Source: an uncultured Ruminococcus sp. (GTDB lineage Bacteria > Bacillota > Clostridia > Oscillospirales > Acutalibacteraceae). From it: a stretch of 17,452 bases of DNA. Within the stretch, counting starts at the first letter, position 1. Each line of letters opens with the position of its first letter. Below, piece by piece: positions 6,597 to 13,663 of the stretch. The stretch covers positions 1 to 17,452 of the forward strand of contig CACYDD010000188.1 in NCBI GenBank assembly GCA_902773065.1, written 5' to 3'. The translations under genes were made by a program, and so were the position numbers. The notes beneath the pieces were generated by a model. That model was not told the origin of the DNA and searched no databases. It was given only the letters and a program-made list of their open reading frames with translations.

Positions 6597-7118
6597 ATGA
6601 TGTCTACGGTAACAGCAGTTAAAAACCGAATTTTGCAATTAACCAAAGAAAGAAATATCACCATTAATAAACTTGCCAATATTTCGGCTTTGCCGCCTTC
6701 ATCGGTAAAAGCTATTGTTTATGGTTGGAGTAAAAATCCAAAAATTCTGACGATCAAAATGATGTGCGATGGTCTGGAAATAACACTTGCAGAATTTTTC
6801 AATACACCTGAATTCAATAATGGTGAAGAGTTAAAAATAAAGAAAACCGATTCCAATAAAACAGAAGAAAGCGAATACAACACACTTACCGCAATCAGGT
6901 ACAGAATTTTACAGCTTTGCGATGAAAACGATATTCCGATATACAGACTGGTGGAACGAACAGGTGTTTCTACAGGTTCGGTAAATAATATATTATATGG
7001 TAAAAGCAAAAATCCAAAGCTGATGACAATCAAAATGCTATGTGACGGTTTTGGTATTACGCTTGCAGAATTTTTTGATACGGATGAATTCAATTATTTG
7101 GAACAGGAGATAAGATGA
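6597..7118 (+). CDS. Tandem-HTH (XRE/Cro-type) regulator
   Basis: A 173-residue protein made of two copies of one HTH domain, residues 4-74 and 96-166, joined by a charged linker. About 40 of 71 positions are identical between the copies. Each has a RILQL helix, an HTH core ending in YG-x-SKNPK, then TIKM-x-CDG-x-x-ITLAEFF. Single-domain versions are common small XRE-family repressors of Firmicutes. Fusion of two copies would give a covalent dimer able to bind two half-sites in direct orientation. Two adjacent ATGs exist (6597 and 6600); AGGAG at 6588-6592 favours 6600 by spacing, though 6597 is given. It probably controls itself and the divergent SLOG gene; its signal is unknown. Confidence 0.8.
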   Translation: MMSTVTAVKNRILQLTKERNITINKLANISALPPSSVKAIVYGWSKNPKILTIKMMCDGLEITLAEFFNTPEFNNGEELKIKKTDSNKTEESEYNTLTAIRYRILQLCDENDIPIYRLVERTGVSTGSVNNILYGKSKNPKLMTIKMLCDGFGITLAEFFDTDEFNYLEQEIR

Positions 7119-7153
7119 AAATCGAAACGCGGAAAGAAAACTATGGTCATTAG
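7115..7153 (+). other. 12-codon ORF coupled to the HTH gene (leader or remnant)
   Basis: ATG 7115 overlaps the HTH stop (ATGA) and has AGGAG nine bases upstream (about 7105-7109). It reads MKIETRKENYGH and stops at TAG 7151-7153. The arrangement looks like a translationally coupled downstream gene cut short, or a small peptide. No family is recognised. Confidence 0.3.
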
Positions 7154-7175
7154 AAAGCCGAACGCAAAATAGGGT

Positions 7176-7191
7176 GCACAGGCACTGTGCC
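7176..7191. repeat. Small GC-rich palindrome
   Basis: GCACAG-GCA-CTGTGC is a perfect 6-bp hairpin, partly overlapping a second palindrome (GGCACTGTGCC, 7181-7191), in an otherwise AT-rich spacer. No T-run follows, so it is not a clear terminator. Confidence 0.4.
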
Positions 7192-7238
7192 GCCGGCAAA
7201 AAATGTCATAATAGGGATGATTATTCCACGAAAATGAC

Positions 7239-7267
7239 TTGACACATCTTATTGATAATATTATAAT
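7239..7267 (+). promoter_or_regulatory. Consensus sigma-A promoter of the GH13 gene
   Basis: TTGACA (7239-7244), a 17-base spacer and TATAAT (7262-7267): both boxes and the spacing are perfect. The 5' leader would be about 65 bases. No catabolite or MalR-type operator was recognised nearby. Confidence 0.85.
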
Positions 7268-7340
7268 AATATTGTATTAATAATTTGTTCAATTTTTTTA
7301 TGATTATATTGAGTAATATGTCATTCTGAGGGGATAATTT

Positions 7341-9305
7341 ATGCAACTGTTCAATTCTCGTAATACTGATTACCGCTCTCCTACAGGAGCGGTTCCGTTT
7401 GAAACAAAGCTTCATTTCAAGATCATTCTTCCAAGAAATCTTCGGTGTTCGTCCGCTGTGGTTTGCCTGAAAGATGATAAATTCGGAGATACCAATGTTT
7501 TCAGTATGTTCTGGTGCGGCATGGTCGGGGATGACCATGAAGCATGGGAATGTGATTTTGAAGCCGATCATGTGGGACTTTACTGGTATCATTTCGCTCT
7601 TGATACCTGCTACGGAAGAAGATATATTATGAAGGGCTATGGGGGAGAAGGCTACCTTTCCATGACCGACCATGACCCCAGATTTCAGCTTCTTTGCTAT
7701 GAAAAGGATTTTGAAACACCGTCATGGCTGCCCGGCGGCGTTATGTATCAGATCTTTCCGGACAGATTCTATAATTCAGGCAAGACGAAAACAGGCGTTT
7801 ATCCCGATAAGAAAATGCAGGAGGATTGGGATACCATTCCCGACTGGAGACCAAATGAGCATGGGATCATCACCAACTCGGACTTTTTCGGAGGCGACCT
7901 GAAAGGTATTACCATGAAGCTGCCCTACCTGCAAAGCCTCGGTGTTACCTGCATTTATCTTAATCCGATCTTTGAAGCGTATTCCAACCATCGCTATGAT
8001 ACGGGCGATTATGAAAAAATCGACCCTGTTCTCGGTGATGAGGAGGATTTCAAAGAACTTTGTGCAGAAGCGAAAAAGCTTGGTATCCATATTATCAACG
8101 ACGGCGTATTCAGCCATACGGGAAGCGACAGCAAATATTTCAACCGTGAAGGCAGATACCCCGGAAACGGTGCCTATAATTCAACGGAATCACCGTATTT
8201 CACATGGTATAAATTTATCGAGTGGCCGAATATCTACAATTCATGGTGGGGCTTCAATACCTTGCCCGAAGTGGAGGAACTTTCCAATTCCTTTAACGAA
8301 TATATCAACGGCGAAAACGGCATTATCAGAAAATGGATCAAAGCAGGCAACAGCGGCTGGCGGCTTGATGTCGCAGATGAACTTCCCGATGAATTCATCG
8401 AAAATATCCGTGAAGCTGTGAAAGCAGAGGACAAAGAAGCACTTCTTCTCGGCGAAGTCTGGGAGGATGCTTCCAATAAGGAAAGCTATGGTTCAAGAAG
8501 GCAGTTTCTTTACGGAAAATCCCTCGACAGCGTAATGAACTATCCGTTCAGAGATGCAATTTTAGGTTTTCTTGACTGCGGTGACGGCAGAGATATGATA
8601 GAGATCGTGCTGAATGTTCTTGAAAATTATCCACGCCCGGTGATTCGTTCGCTGATGAATCATGTCGGAACGCACGACACGGAAAGAGTGCTGACACTTC
8701 TTGCAGGAGAAAGACAGAACGGCAGAGGCAGAGAGTGGCAGGCAAATACAAAACTTACGCCGATACAGCGTGATTACGGTCTGAGACGAATCCGGCTGGC
8801 AAGTGGTATTTTATATACCCTTCCGGGTGTGCCGTGTGTTTATTACGGTGATGAAGCAGGTGTGGAAGGCTATAAAGATCCGTTCAACCGCACGACCTAT
8901 CCGTGGGGACATGAGGATAAAGACCTGATCAAATGGTATACCGAGCTTGGCAAAATGCGTCATGCGTGTTCCTGCCTTGTTGACGGTGACCTGATCGAAT
9001 ACGGTTCAACAGGCAGAACGATGGGTTATATCCGCAAAGATGAAACTGATATGCTGCTTTGTGTTTTTAATGCGGCAGATTACACGATCCGCTTTAAAAT
9101 GCCCGAAGAATTTGTCGGCGGTAAATTATATATGGGAACGGAAGCAGACGGTGATGAACTGGTGATTCCTCGTGACGGCTGTGCTTTTGTCTGGGCGCAA
9201 ACACCGCCCGAGCCTGTTATTGCTGAGGAAGAAATTGCAGAGGAAGCAGAATCCGATATTGCGGAAAATGCAGCCGAAGAAACAGAAACTGTGAAAGCAG
9301 AATAA
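7341..9305 (+). CDS. GH13 alpha-glycosidase (neopullulanase/cyclomaltodextrinase-like)
   Basis: A 654-residue cytoplasmic enzyme with no signal peptide, expected to hydrolyse alpha-1,4 (and perhaps 1,6) linkages in imported maltodextrins. An N-terminal beta domain (about residues 1-120) precedes the TIM barrel, which opens with GGVMYQIFPDRF. Conserved GH13 elements are present: SNHRYDTGDY, GWRLDVADEL with nucleophile D343, LLGEVWED with acid/base E372, and NHVGTHDTER with transition-state Asp D446. PGVPCVYYGDEAG follows, then a C-terminal beta domain. The last ~33 residues (from P622) are an Ala/Glu-rich acidic tail that is not usual for the family. GAGGGG at 7328-7333 supports ATG 7341. The gene stands alone between its own promoter and terminator. 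Exact substrate cannot be read from sequence. Confidence 0.93.
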   Translation: MQLFNSRNTDYRSPTGAVPFETKLHFKIILPRNLRCSSAVVCLKDDKFGDTNVFSMFWCGMVGDDHEAWECDFEADHVGLYWYHFALDTCYGRRYIMKGYGGEGYLSMTDHDPRFQLLCYEKDFETPSWLPGGVMYQIFPDRFYNSGKTKTGVYPDKKMQEDWDTIPDWRPNEHGIITNSDFFGGDLKGITMKLPYLQSLGVTCIYLNPIFEAYSNHRYDTGDYEKIDPVLGDEEDFKELCAEAKKLGIHIINDGVFSHTGSDSKYFNREGRYPGNGAYNSTESPYFTWYKFIEWPNIYNSWWGFNTLPEVEELSNSFNEYINGENGIIRKWIKAGNSGWRLDVADELPDEFIENIREAVKAEDKEALLLGEVWEDASNKESYGSRRQFLYGKSLDSVMNYPFRDAILGFLDCGDGRDMIEIVLNVLENYPRPVIRSLMNHVGTHDTERVLTLLAGERQNGRGREWQANTKLTPIQRDYGLRRIRLASGILYTLPGVPCVYYGDEAGVEGYKDPFNRTTYPWGHEDKDLIKWYTELGKMRHACSCLVDGDLIEYGSTGRTMGYIRKDETDMLLCVFNAADYTIRFKMPEEFVGGKLYMGTEADGDELVIPRDGCAFVWAQTPPEPVIAEEEIAEEAESDIAENAAEETETVKAE

Positions 9306-9317
9306 AATATTGAAGAT

Positions 9318-9362
9318 CGCCTGCGGAATATGTAACGGACATTTTCCGCAGGCGGATTTTTT
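9318..9362 (+). terminator. Terminator of the GH13 gene
   Basis: A perfect 11-bp GC-rich stem (9318-9328 with 9344-9354) and a 15-base loop are followed by six T residues (9357-9362). Confidence 0.9.
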
Positions 9363-9433
9363 GAAAAAATTTGTAACTCTACAAAATTTGACAGATTATT
9401 ATAAAAGATGAAAATATACAGGCGGTGATCAGA

Positions 9434-9979
9434 ATGCTTATGCTTTGCCTTGCGGCAATCGACAGTGAAGAGGACAGAAAAAGCTTTGAAGAAATTTATC
9501 ATGACCATAAAAATATTTTATATGCCCATGCGTTCAGTATTCTCAAGGATGTACCGTCGGCGGAGGATGCAGTACAGGATTGTTTTGTTGCATTTGCGAG
9601 AAACTTTTCAAAAACATATGCAATGGATTGTAACCAAATTCGCAGTTACCTGATTATTATAACAAGAAACGCCGCTTATAAGATTTATAATAAGCGGAAA
9701 AGGGAAATCAGCACGGAGGATATTTATATGGACAGGGAGGATACCTCCGATATGACGCTTGACACAGAAAATCGTGAGCTGAGAAAAAAGCTGTATGACA
9801 TGATAGGACAGCTTGACAGCAAATACGGTGACGTGGTCATGCTGAAATATTACTGTGATATGCGTGATAAGGATATTGCACAGGCACTGGATCTCAGTGT
9901 TGAAAATGTTAAAATTCGTCTTTACCGTGCAAGAGCGATGCTGAAAAACAAACTCAGGGAGGGCGGTTATTGTGACTGA
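9434..9979 (+). CDS. ECF-type RNA polymerase sigma factor
   Basis: A 181-residue sigma-70-family factor with only regions 2 and 4. Region 2 (about residues 15-80) includes SAEDAVQDCFVAFARN. Region 4 (about 115-172) includes YGDVVMLKYYCDMRDKDIAQAL and the recognition part VENVKIRLYRARAMLKNKL. ATG 9434 is chosen because AGGCGG (9420-9425) is eight bases upstream; GTG 9425 is an alternative adding three residues. The MLMLCLAAID start also resembles this sigma subfamily. It overlaps the next gene by 8 bases, the usual arrangement for a sigma factor and its membrane-bound regulator. Upstream, TGTAAC (9372-9377) resembles an ECF -35 box but no convincing -10 was found, so autoregulation is only a possibility. 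The stimulus is unknown. Confidence 0.9.
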   Translation: MLMLCLAAIDSEEDRKSFEEIYHDHKNILYAHAFSILKDVPSAEDAVQDCFVAFARNFSKTYAMDCNQIRSYLIIITRNAAYKIYNKRKREISTEDIYMDREDTSDMTLDTENRELRKKLYDMIGQLDSKYGDVVMLKYYCDMRDKDIAQALDLSVENVKIRLYRARAMLKNKLREGGYCD

Positions 9980-10892
9980 CAGAGAATTTGACAGGCTGAT
10001 CGAACGCTCCGTCAAGGAATTCGGAGATTCATACGGAACTATAGAAAATGAAGAACCAAATCATATATTTTCGGAACGGTTTGAAAACAATATGAAAATG
10101 CTGATCAGGCGGCAGAAAAAGAAAAAAATTGATCGTATCATCAAAATTTTCGCTGGAGCAGCGGCAGTACTGGTAATTGGTGTCGGGGTGGTAACGGTGT
10201 TACAGATGCGTATGTACGGAGCTGACAATGTAAGCTTGAACGGCAGTACAATTGTTCCCGACACTGCCGAACAAAATGAAGCGAGTACAAATTTTGCCGC
10301 AGAGGATGAAGATACCAATGCAGATATGGCTCAGAATGATGCCGCAGAAGATGACAATGCCTACAGTTTTAAAAATGATATAAAGCAGAATGACAGCTTT
10401 GATACAGAGGGAGAAGTTCCTGCTGCCAATGAGCAGACACCCGATACAGAGGAGGATGCTTCACAGCCTTGCGTCAGTGAAAATCAAACAGGGGAATCAG
10501 CAAATAAAACCACTTCCGCTTATGCGTATCGTGTTACCGCACAGTCACACGGCATGACACTGAAACTGACCGATGAACAGATGAATACGCTTACGGAAAT
10601 GGCAGAGGAATTGGTGAACGATTCCAGACTGACTGTTGATTTGGCAATGTCTTATGAGGAGATGGATTCCTTTAAAACAGATGGTTACTATATCACTGTT
10701 TCCATGCAGGACGGAAGTCCGATTGAAATAAACGATACAGGCGGCAAAATTTTTATGTTTGATACGATCACGCTGATGCTGAAAGACGATCAGGGATATG
10801 CCCTTGCCGAAGATGAAAATGGTTCTGTTGTGTTTGAAATCAGTGGTGCAGACGAAATTTACGGTATCCTTGACAACCTTCTGAATCAATAA
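9972..10892 (+). CDS. Membrane-anchored putative anti-sigma factor
   Basis: A 306-residue single-pass protein. Residues about 1-55 are cytoplasmic and charged, about 57-79 form a membrane helix, about 85-180 are an acidic Asp/Glu/Asn/Ala/Thr-rich linker, and about 185-306 form an extracytoplasmic domain with a predicted alpha/beta pattern (TLKLTDEQMNTLTEMAEEL, GYYITVSMQDGSPIEI, FEISGADEIYGILDNLL). No zinc anti-sigma HxxxCxxC motif is present and I recognise no named domain. The anti-sigma role is inferred from the 8-base overlap with the sigma gene and the topology. The start is GTG 9972, preceded by the strong GGGAGGGCGG run at 9957-9966. Confidence 0.7.
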   Translation: MTDREFDRLIERSVKEFGDSYGTIENEEPNHIFSERFENNMKMLIRRQKKKKIDRIIKIFAGAAAVLVIGVGVVTVLQMRMYGADNVSLNGSTIVPDTAEQNEASTNFAAEDEDTNADMAQNDAAEDDNAYSFKNDIKQNDSFDTEGEVPAANEQTPDTEEDASQPCVSENQTGESANKTTSAYAYRVTAQSHGMTLKLTDEQMNTLTEMAEELVNDSRLTVDLAMSYEEMDSFKTDGYYITVSMQDGSPIEINDTGGKIFMFDTITLMLKDDQGYALAEDENGSVVFEISGADEIYGILDNLLNQ

Positions 10893-10946
10893 ACAGGCGA
10901 GCCATAAAATCTCCAACAAATTTACACCAACATGAATAAAATATAC

Positions 10947-10980
10947 AAAGGCACTCTTTGTCGGGAGTGCTTTTGTTATT
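10947..10980 (+). terminator. Terminator of the sigma/anti-sigma pair
   Basis: A 10-bp stem with one G-T pair (10947-10956 with 10965-10974) and an 8-base loop end in a T-rich tail (TTTTGTTATT). Confidence 0.8.
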
Positions 10981-10986
10981 CGATGA

Positions 10987-11019
10987 TTGTTAACCTTTTC
11001 TTAAAAAATAGGTTGACAA
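10987..11019 (+). promoter_or_regulatory. BirA-type biotin operator upstream of bioY
   Basis: TTGTTAACC (10987-10995), a 15-base AT-rich spacer and GGTTGACAA (11011-11019) form an inverted repeat with one mismatch. This matches the known Firmicutes BirA operator pattern (TTGTTAACC-N14-16-GGTTAACAA). The one deviating base turns the right half-site into a consensus -35 box, so bound BirA would block the promoter. Confidence 0.88.
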
Positions 11020-11041
11020 ATGCGAATGTGTGTATTATAAT
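11013..11041 (+). promoter_or_regulatory. Consensus sigma-A promoter of bioY
   Basis: TTGACA (11013-11018), a 17-base spacer and TATAAT (11036-11041), all perfect; the -35 lies inside the right BirA half-site. Confidence 0.9.
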
Positions 11042-11073
11042 AATACATAGTTTCAAAGAAAGAAGGAATCAAA

Positions 11074-11646
11074 ATGGATAACACCACAGAAGTAAAAAAG
11101 GAAAACGGCAGTAACAGAATGAAGCATAAAGCACTTCTTGATATGATTTATGTTGCGCTGTTTGCAGCAGTGATCTGTGTTTGCTCACTCATTTCGATCA
11201 ATATCGGTGAAGTTCCGATCACGCTGCAGACGTTTGCAGTATGTGCCGCTGCTGCAATGCTTGGCTGGAAAAGAGGTACACTCAGCGTTGTCATCTATAT
11301 CCTGCTCGGTGCGGTCGGTCTGCCTGTTTTTGCAGGGGGCTCGGGCGGTTTCGGCATTATTGCAGGCTCAACGGGAGGATATATTGTAGGATTTATTTTT
11401 ACGGCTTTAATTGTAGGTTTTGCAGCAGATAAATTCAACCGTAAGATCGTTGCATTGGTGGTTTCTATGGTTGTCGGAATTCTGGTATGCTACGCTTTCG
11501 GTACACCGTGGTTTATGTTTGTAACCAATATGGATCTGGTGACTTCTCTTGGCTACTGCGTAATACCGTTCCTGATTCCCGATGCCGTTAAAATTGCAGT
11601 GGCAACTGTTCTGATCAACCGCCTTTCTAAAGTCGTAAAAATCTGA
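11074..11646 (+). CDS. bioY: BioY, biotin ECF transporter substrate-binding subunit
   Basis: A 190-residue membrane protein with about six helices, the normal size for BioY, the S-component that binds biotin and joins EcfA/EcfA'/EcfT for uptake. Signature stretches are GEVPITLQTFAV (about residues 48-59), GLPVFAGGSGGFGII (about 87-101) and GSTGGYIVGF (about 103-112; the common Pro of GPTGGY is Ser here), then GTPWFM. AAGGA at 11063-11067 precedes ATG 11074. No ECF energy-coupling genes are adjacent, so a shared ECF module elsewhere is expected. The BirA operator/promoter directly upstream predicts repression by biotin. Confidence 0.95.
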   Translation: MDNTTEVKKENGSNRMKHKALLDMIYVALFAAVICVCSLISINIGEVPITLQTFAVCAAAAMLGWKRGTLSVVIYILLGAVGLPVFAGGSGGFGIIAGSTGGYIVGFIFTALIVGFAADKFNRKIVALVVSMVVGILVCYAFGTPWFMFVTNMDLVTSLGYCVIPFLIPDAVKIAVATVLINRLSKVVKI

Positions 11647-11647
11647 T

Positions 11648-12028
11648 ATGAATAATAATCGTTTGGTTTTACGTCCTCACCACAGCCTTTGTATACAGTT
11701 TTTTATAGGCAAAGGCTACAGTAAAGAATTTGTCAGAGGAATGACGGAAACAATCAGAATGCTTGAGAATGAAGATCCTGTTCTTACCCTTACAGCGGAA
11801 TGTGATATTATTTGTGCTTTTTGCCCGAACAATTCCAACGGAAGATGTGTTTCGGAGGATAAGGTATGTGAAATCGACAACCGCTGCCTTGAAGAACTGA
11901 ATCTCAAAGTGGGGGATAAGATAGGGTGGCAGGAGTTGAAATCGACAGCTAAAAGCAAGATTATTGACCGGCATCAACTCCGCAATGTATGCCGCAGTTG
12001 TCAGTGGAGCGATATTTGTCAGAAATAA
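11648..12028 (+). CDS. DUF1284 cysteine-rich protein
   Basis: A 126-residue protein of the DUF1284 (COG3543) type, recognised by RLVLRPHHSLCIQFFIGKGYS at the N-terminus followed by a Cys-rich body. Ten Cys are present: C15, C52, C56, C59, C67, C74, C80, C115, C118 and C124, plus the HH pair at 11-12. The grouping (C-x3-C-x2-C, C-x2-C-x5-C) suggests a metal or iron-sulfur site. The function is not known. Its ATG is one base after the bioY stop and there is no convincing Shine-Dalgarno, so it is probably translated by coupling and shares bioY's biotin-responsive promoter. No membrane segment or signal peptide is seen. Confidence 0.85.
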   Translation: MNNNRLVLRPHHSLCIQFFIGKGYSKEFVRGMTETIRMLENEDPVLTLTAECDIICAFCPNNSNGRCVSEDKVCEIDNRCLEELNLKVGDKIGWQELKSTAKSKIIDRHQLRNVCRSCQWSDICQK

Positions 12029-12033
12029 AAATT

Positions 12034-12074
12034 TCCCGAAGGAAACTGAATTTGTCAGTACCTTCGGGATTTTT
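12034..12074. terminator. Bidirectional terminator between convergent genes
   Basis: A perfect 9-bp stem (12034-12042 with 12061-12069) holds a smaller CTGA/TCAG hairpin in its loop. T-run 12070-12074 follows to the right and an A-run (12027-12031) lies to the left, so it can end both bioY-DUF1284 and the leftward pair. Confidence 0.85.
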
Positions 12075-12075
12075 G

Positions 12076-12333
12076 TTATATCAACATCATAATTGCGCCT
12101 GCCGCTGTTGCCAGAATCAGTATCACAGCGAGCTTTAATTTCTTTTTTTCTTTCAGCGGTTTGATCGTGTCCCATACAATACTGATGACCGTACCAAAAA
12201 TCAACAGCCAGATGGGTAAGAGCTTGAAAAAGACATTTTCTCCTGCAAACAGCATACATAAAAATAATGATATCAGAAGGATGATCAGTGCGGTTGAGAC
12301 TGCATTGAATATATCCGATTTTGTGATCTTCAT
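12076..12333 (-). CDS. Small membrane protein of unknown function
   Basis: An 85-residue protein with three probable membrane helices (about residues 11-30, 36-54 and 67-84), separated by a basic loop (KPLKEKKKLK). No family is recognised. Its ATG overlaps the stop of the upstream hydrolase gene (ATGA at 12330-12333), so the two are translationally coupled and probably function together in the membrane. Confidence 0.7.
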   Translation of the reverse strand: MKITKSDIFNAVSTALIILLISLFLCMLFAGENVFFKLLPIWLLIFGTVISIVWDTIKPLKEKKKLKLAVILILATAAGAIMMLI

Positions 12334-13358
12334 TGTTCCGGCACCTCCGCTATATATTCCCTGATCCTTTCCAGAACATCGGTATCTTCCCAGAAATAAG
12401 CATGTTTGATACCACTGATCGTAATAAACTCACTGCCTTCGGGGTAAGCAGTTTCCAAACGCTCAGAGCTTTGATAAGGTACGATCTCATCAGCATCGGA
12501 AGCAAAAATCAGCGGTTTTACCCTGATATTTTCTGCAAATTTTATTGCTTCCATCTGATAGGCTACCCAGAGTCTTGCCGGACCGTAAAAAATATTGAGC
12601 CTGCTGTTATACAGGTCAATTCCGTCAGCATACGGTGCCATCAGAATCAGAGCATCGATCTCTCTTTGCGAAGCAACATAATTGGCTGCACCTGTGCCGA
12701 TACTGTAGCCGAGAATGATAATTTTTGACGGATGATAGGTTTCTTTGACATAATCATATGCTTTCAGACCGAAATCCTTTAAAGAGCTTTCGCATGGATA
12801 ACCGCTGCTTTTGCCGTAGCCGGGCATATCAAGCATGACAAAATTGCAGCCTTTAAAAACTGTCCGGTCGGTTTCATTAATCAGCATAGTATAGATTTTG
12901 CCAGACGAAGGCTCGGCATTTCCGCCGAAATACAGCACCAGCGGTGCACTATCTTTTTCATTATGGATACGCCAGCCCGAAATATTACCGCTGTCGGTCT
13001 GGATGGTAAGTTCTTCGTAATTATCCAATGCAAGCGTATTTTCTGAAAGTATTTTGTTGCTTCTTTCATCAAATCCCGGATAAAACATTGCAAATGCGGC
13101 AAGCACCGTAAAAAGCACATAGGCAAGCATAATGACAACAACTGCTGCCGACAACACTCTTGACAGGATTTTCACAGGCTTAGGTGCTTTTTCGGTAAGC
13201 TTTGGTACAACAAGATAAATCACAAAAAATCCTGCCGCCATTGCACATAGAAATATTGCCGCCGCACGTCCCCAGTCAAAGTTGCAAAGCCATATGATTG
13301 TTGACACAAAGGCAAAAATCGTTCCGTAAAACAATGTATTTTTCATATCTACCTTCAT
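12330..13358 (-). CDS. Membrane-anchored alpha/beta hydrolase
   Basis: A 342-residue serine hydrolase with three N-terminal membrane helices (about residues 8-25, 31-50 and 66-93) and an alpha/beta-hydrolase domain from about residue 110. The nucleophile elbow is GYSIGT (Ser about 219), the acid is in SDADEIVP (about 288-295) and the His is in IKHAYFW (about 318-324). The oxyanion strand region is LVLYFGGNAEPSS, as in Bem46/YqkD-type hydrolases. The substrate is unknown; an ester or peptide at the membrane is likely. M5 (start at 13346) has AAGG five bases upstream and may be the true start, since ATG 13358 has only a GGTGG-like site. Confidence 0.85.
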   Translation of the reverse strand: MKVDMKNTLFYGTIFAFVSTIIWLCNFDWGRAAAIFLCAMAAGFFVIYLVVPKLTEKAPKPVKILSRVLSAAVVVIMLAYVLFTVLAAFAMFYPGFDERSNKILSENTLALDNYEELTIQTDSGNISGWRIHNEKDSAPLVLYFGGNAEPSSGKIYTMLINETDRTVFKGCNFVMLDMPGYGKSSGYPCESSLKDFGLKAYDYVKETYHPSKIIILGYSIGTGAANYVASQREIDALILMAPYADGIDLYNSRLNIFYGPARLWVAYQMEAIKFAENIRVKPLIFASDADEIVPYQSSERLETAYPEGSEFITISGIKHAYFWEDTDVLERIREYIAEVPEQ

Positions 13359-13396
13359 TGCTGCACCACCACATTACAAAATATGTCGTTTTCTGT

Positions 13397-13425
13397 ATTG
13401 TAGCATATGGTATGAGAAATTTCAA
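13397..13425 (-). promoter_or_regulatory. Promoter of the hydrolase gene
   Basis: On the minus strand, TTGAAA (13420-13425), a 17-base spacer and TACAAT (13397-13402) form a good sigma-A promoter about 40 bases before the start codon. Confidence 0.7.
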
Positions 13426-13450
13426 TATGCATTGTGCATTATGCATTAAT
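13423..13450. repeat. Degenerate CATAATG heptamer array (minus orientation)
   Basis: Four 7-base units, on the minus strand ATTAATG, CATAATG, CACAATG and CATATTG, are the same unit type as at 1353-1380. The end of the array overlaps the hydrolase -35 box by three bases. Confidence 0.6.
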
Positions 13451-13628
13451 TTGCCGCATATGTTTTAGTGGGGTGGGACTATGGAGTTTGTATGTCGTTT
13501 TTTGTTTTTTATTGTTTTTAATGTAATAATGGTGACAGCCGGAAGTAAGATTAGGCGGCGGAGCGAAACGATAATGATGACAGTGTATCTGCTTGGAACG
13601 GGAATGATTTTTTTTAATGTATAACAAA
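13451..13628. other. Spacer without a recognised gene
   Basis: The gap between the hydrolase start and the degV-family stop is about 305 bases. Apart from the promoter, heptamer array and terminator listed separately, this part holds T-runs (13499-13518 and 13607-13615) and a GC-richer patch at 13534-13600. No ORF here looks protein-like on either strand, and no RNA family is recognised. Confidence 0.5.
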
Positions 13629-13655
13629 TGACGGACAGCATTGAAACTGTCCGTC
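13621..13655 (-). terminator. Terminator of the pyrC-pyrF-degV gene group
   Basis: A 9-bp perfect stem (13630-13638 with 13647-13655) and 8-base loop lie 8 bases after the degV-family stop. The minus-strand tail (ATTTGTTAT) is only moderately T-rich. Confidence 0.7.
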
Positions 13656-13663
13656 GTTTTGTA

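Noticed and set aside
7176..7191. Palindrome as a terminator of the HTH gene
   Set aside because: The stem is only six base pairs and no T-run follows on the plus strand.
9388..9420. TTGACA (9388-9393) with TATACA (9415-9420) as a promoter for the sigma gene
   Set aside because: The spacing is 21 bases, too long for a normal sigma-A promoter; TGTAAC at 9372 is an alternative ECF-like -35 but lacks a matching -10.
11669..12259. 196-codon minus-strand ORF over DUF1284 and the terminator
   Set aside because: It runs through a clear bidirectional terminator and opposite to a recognisable family; no ribosome binding site or protein-like pattern.
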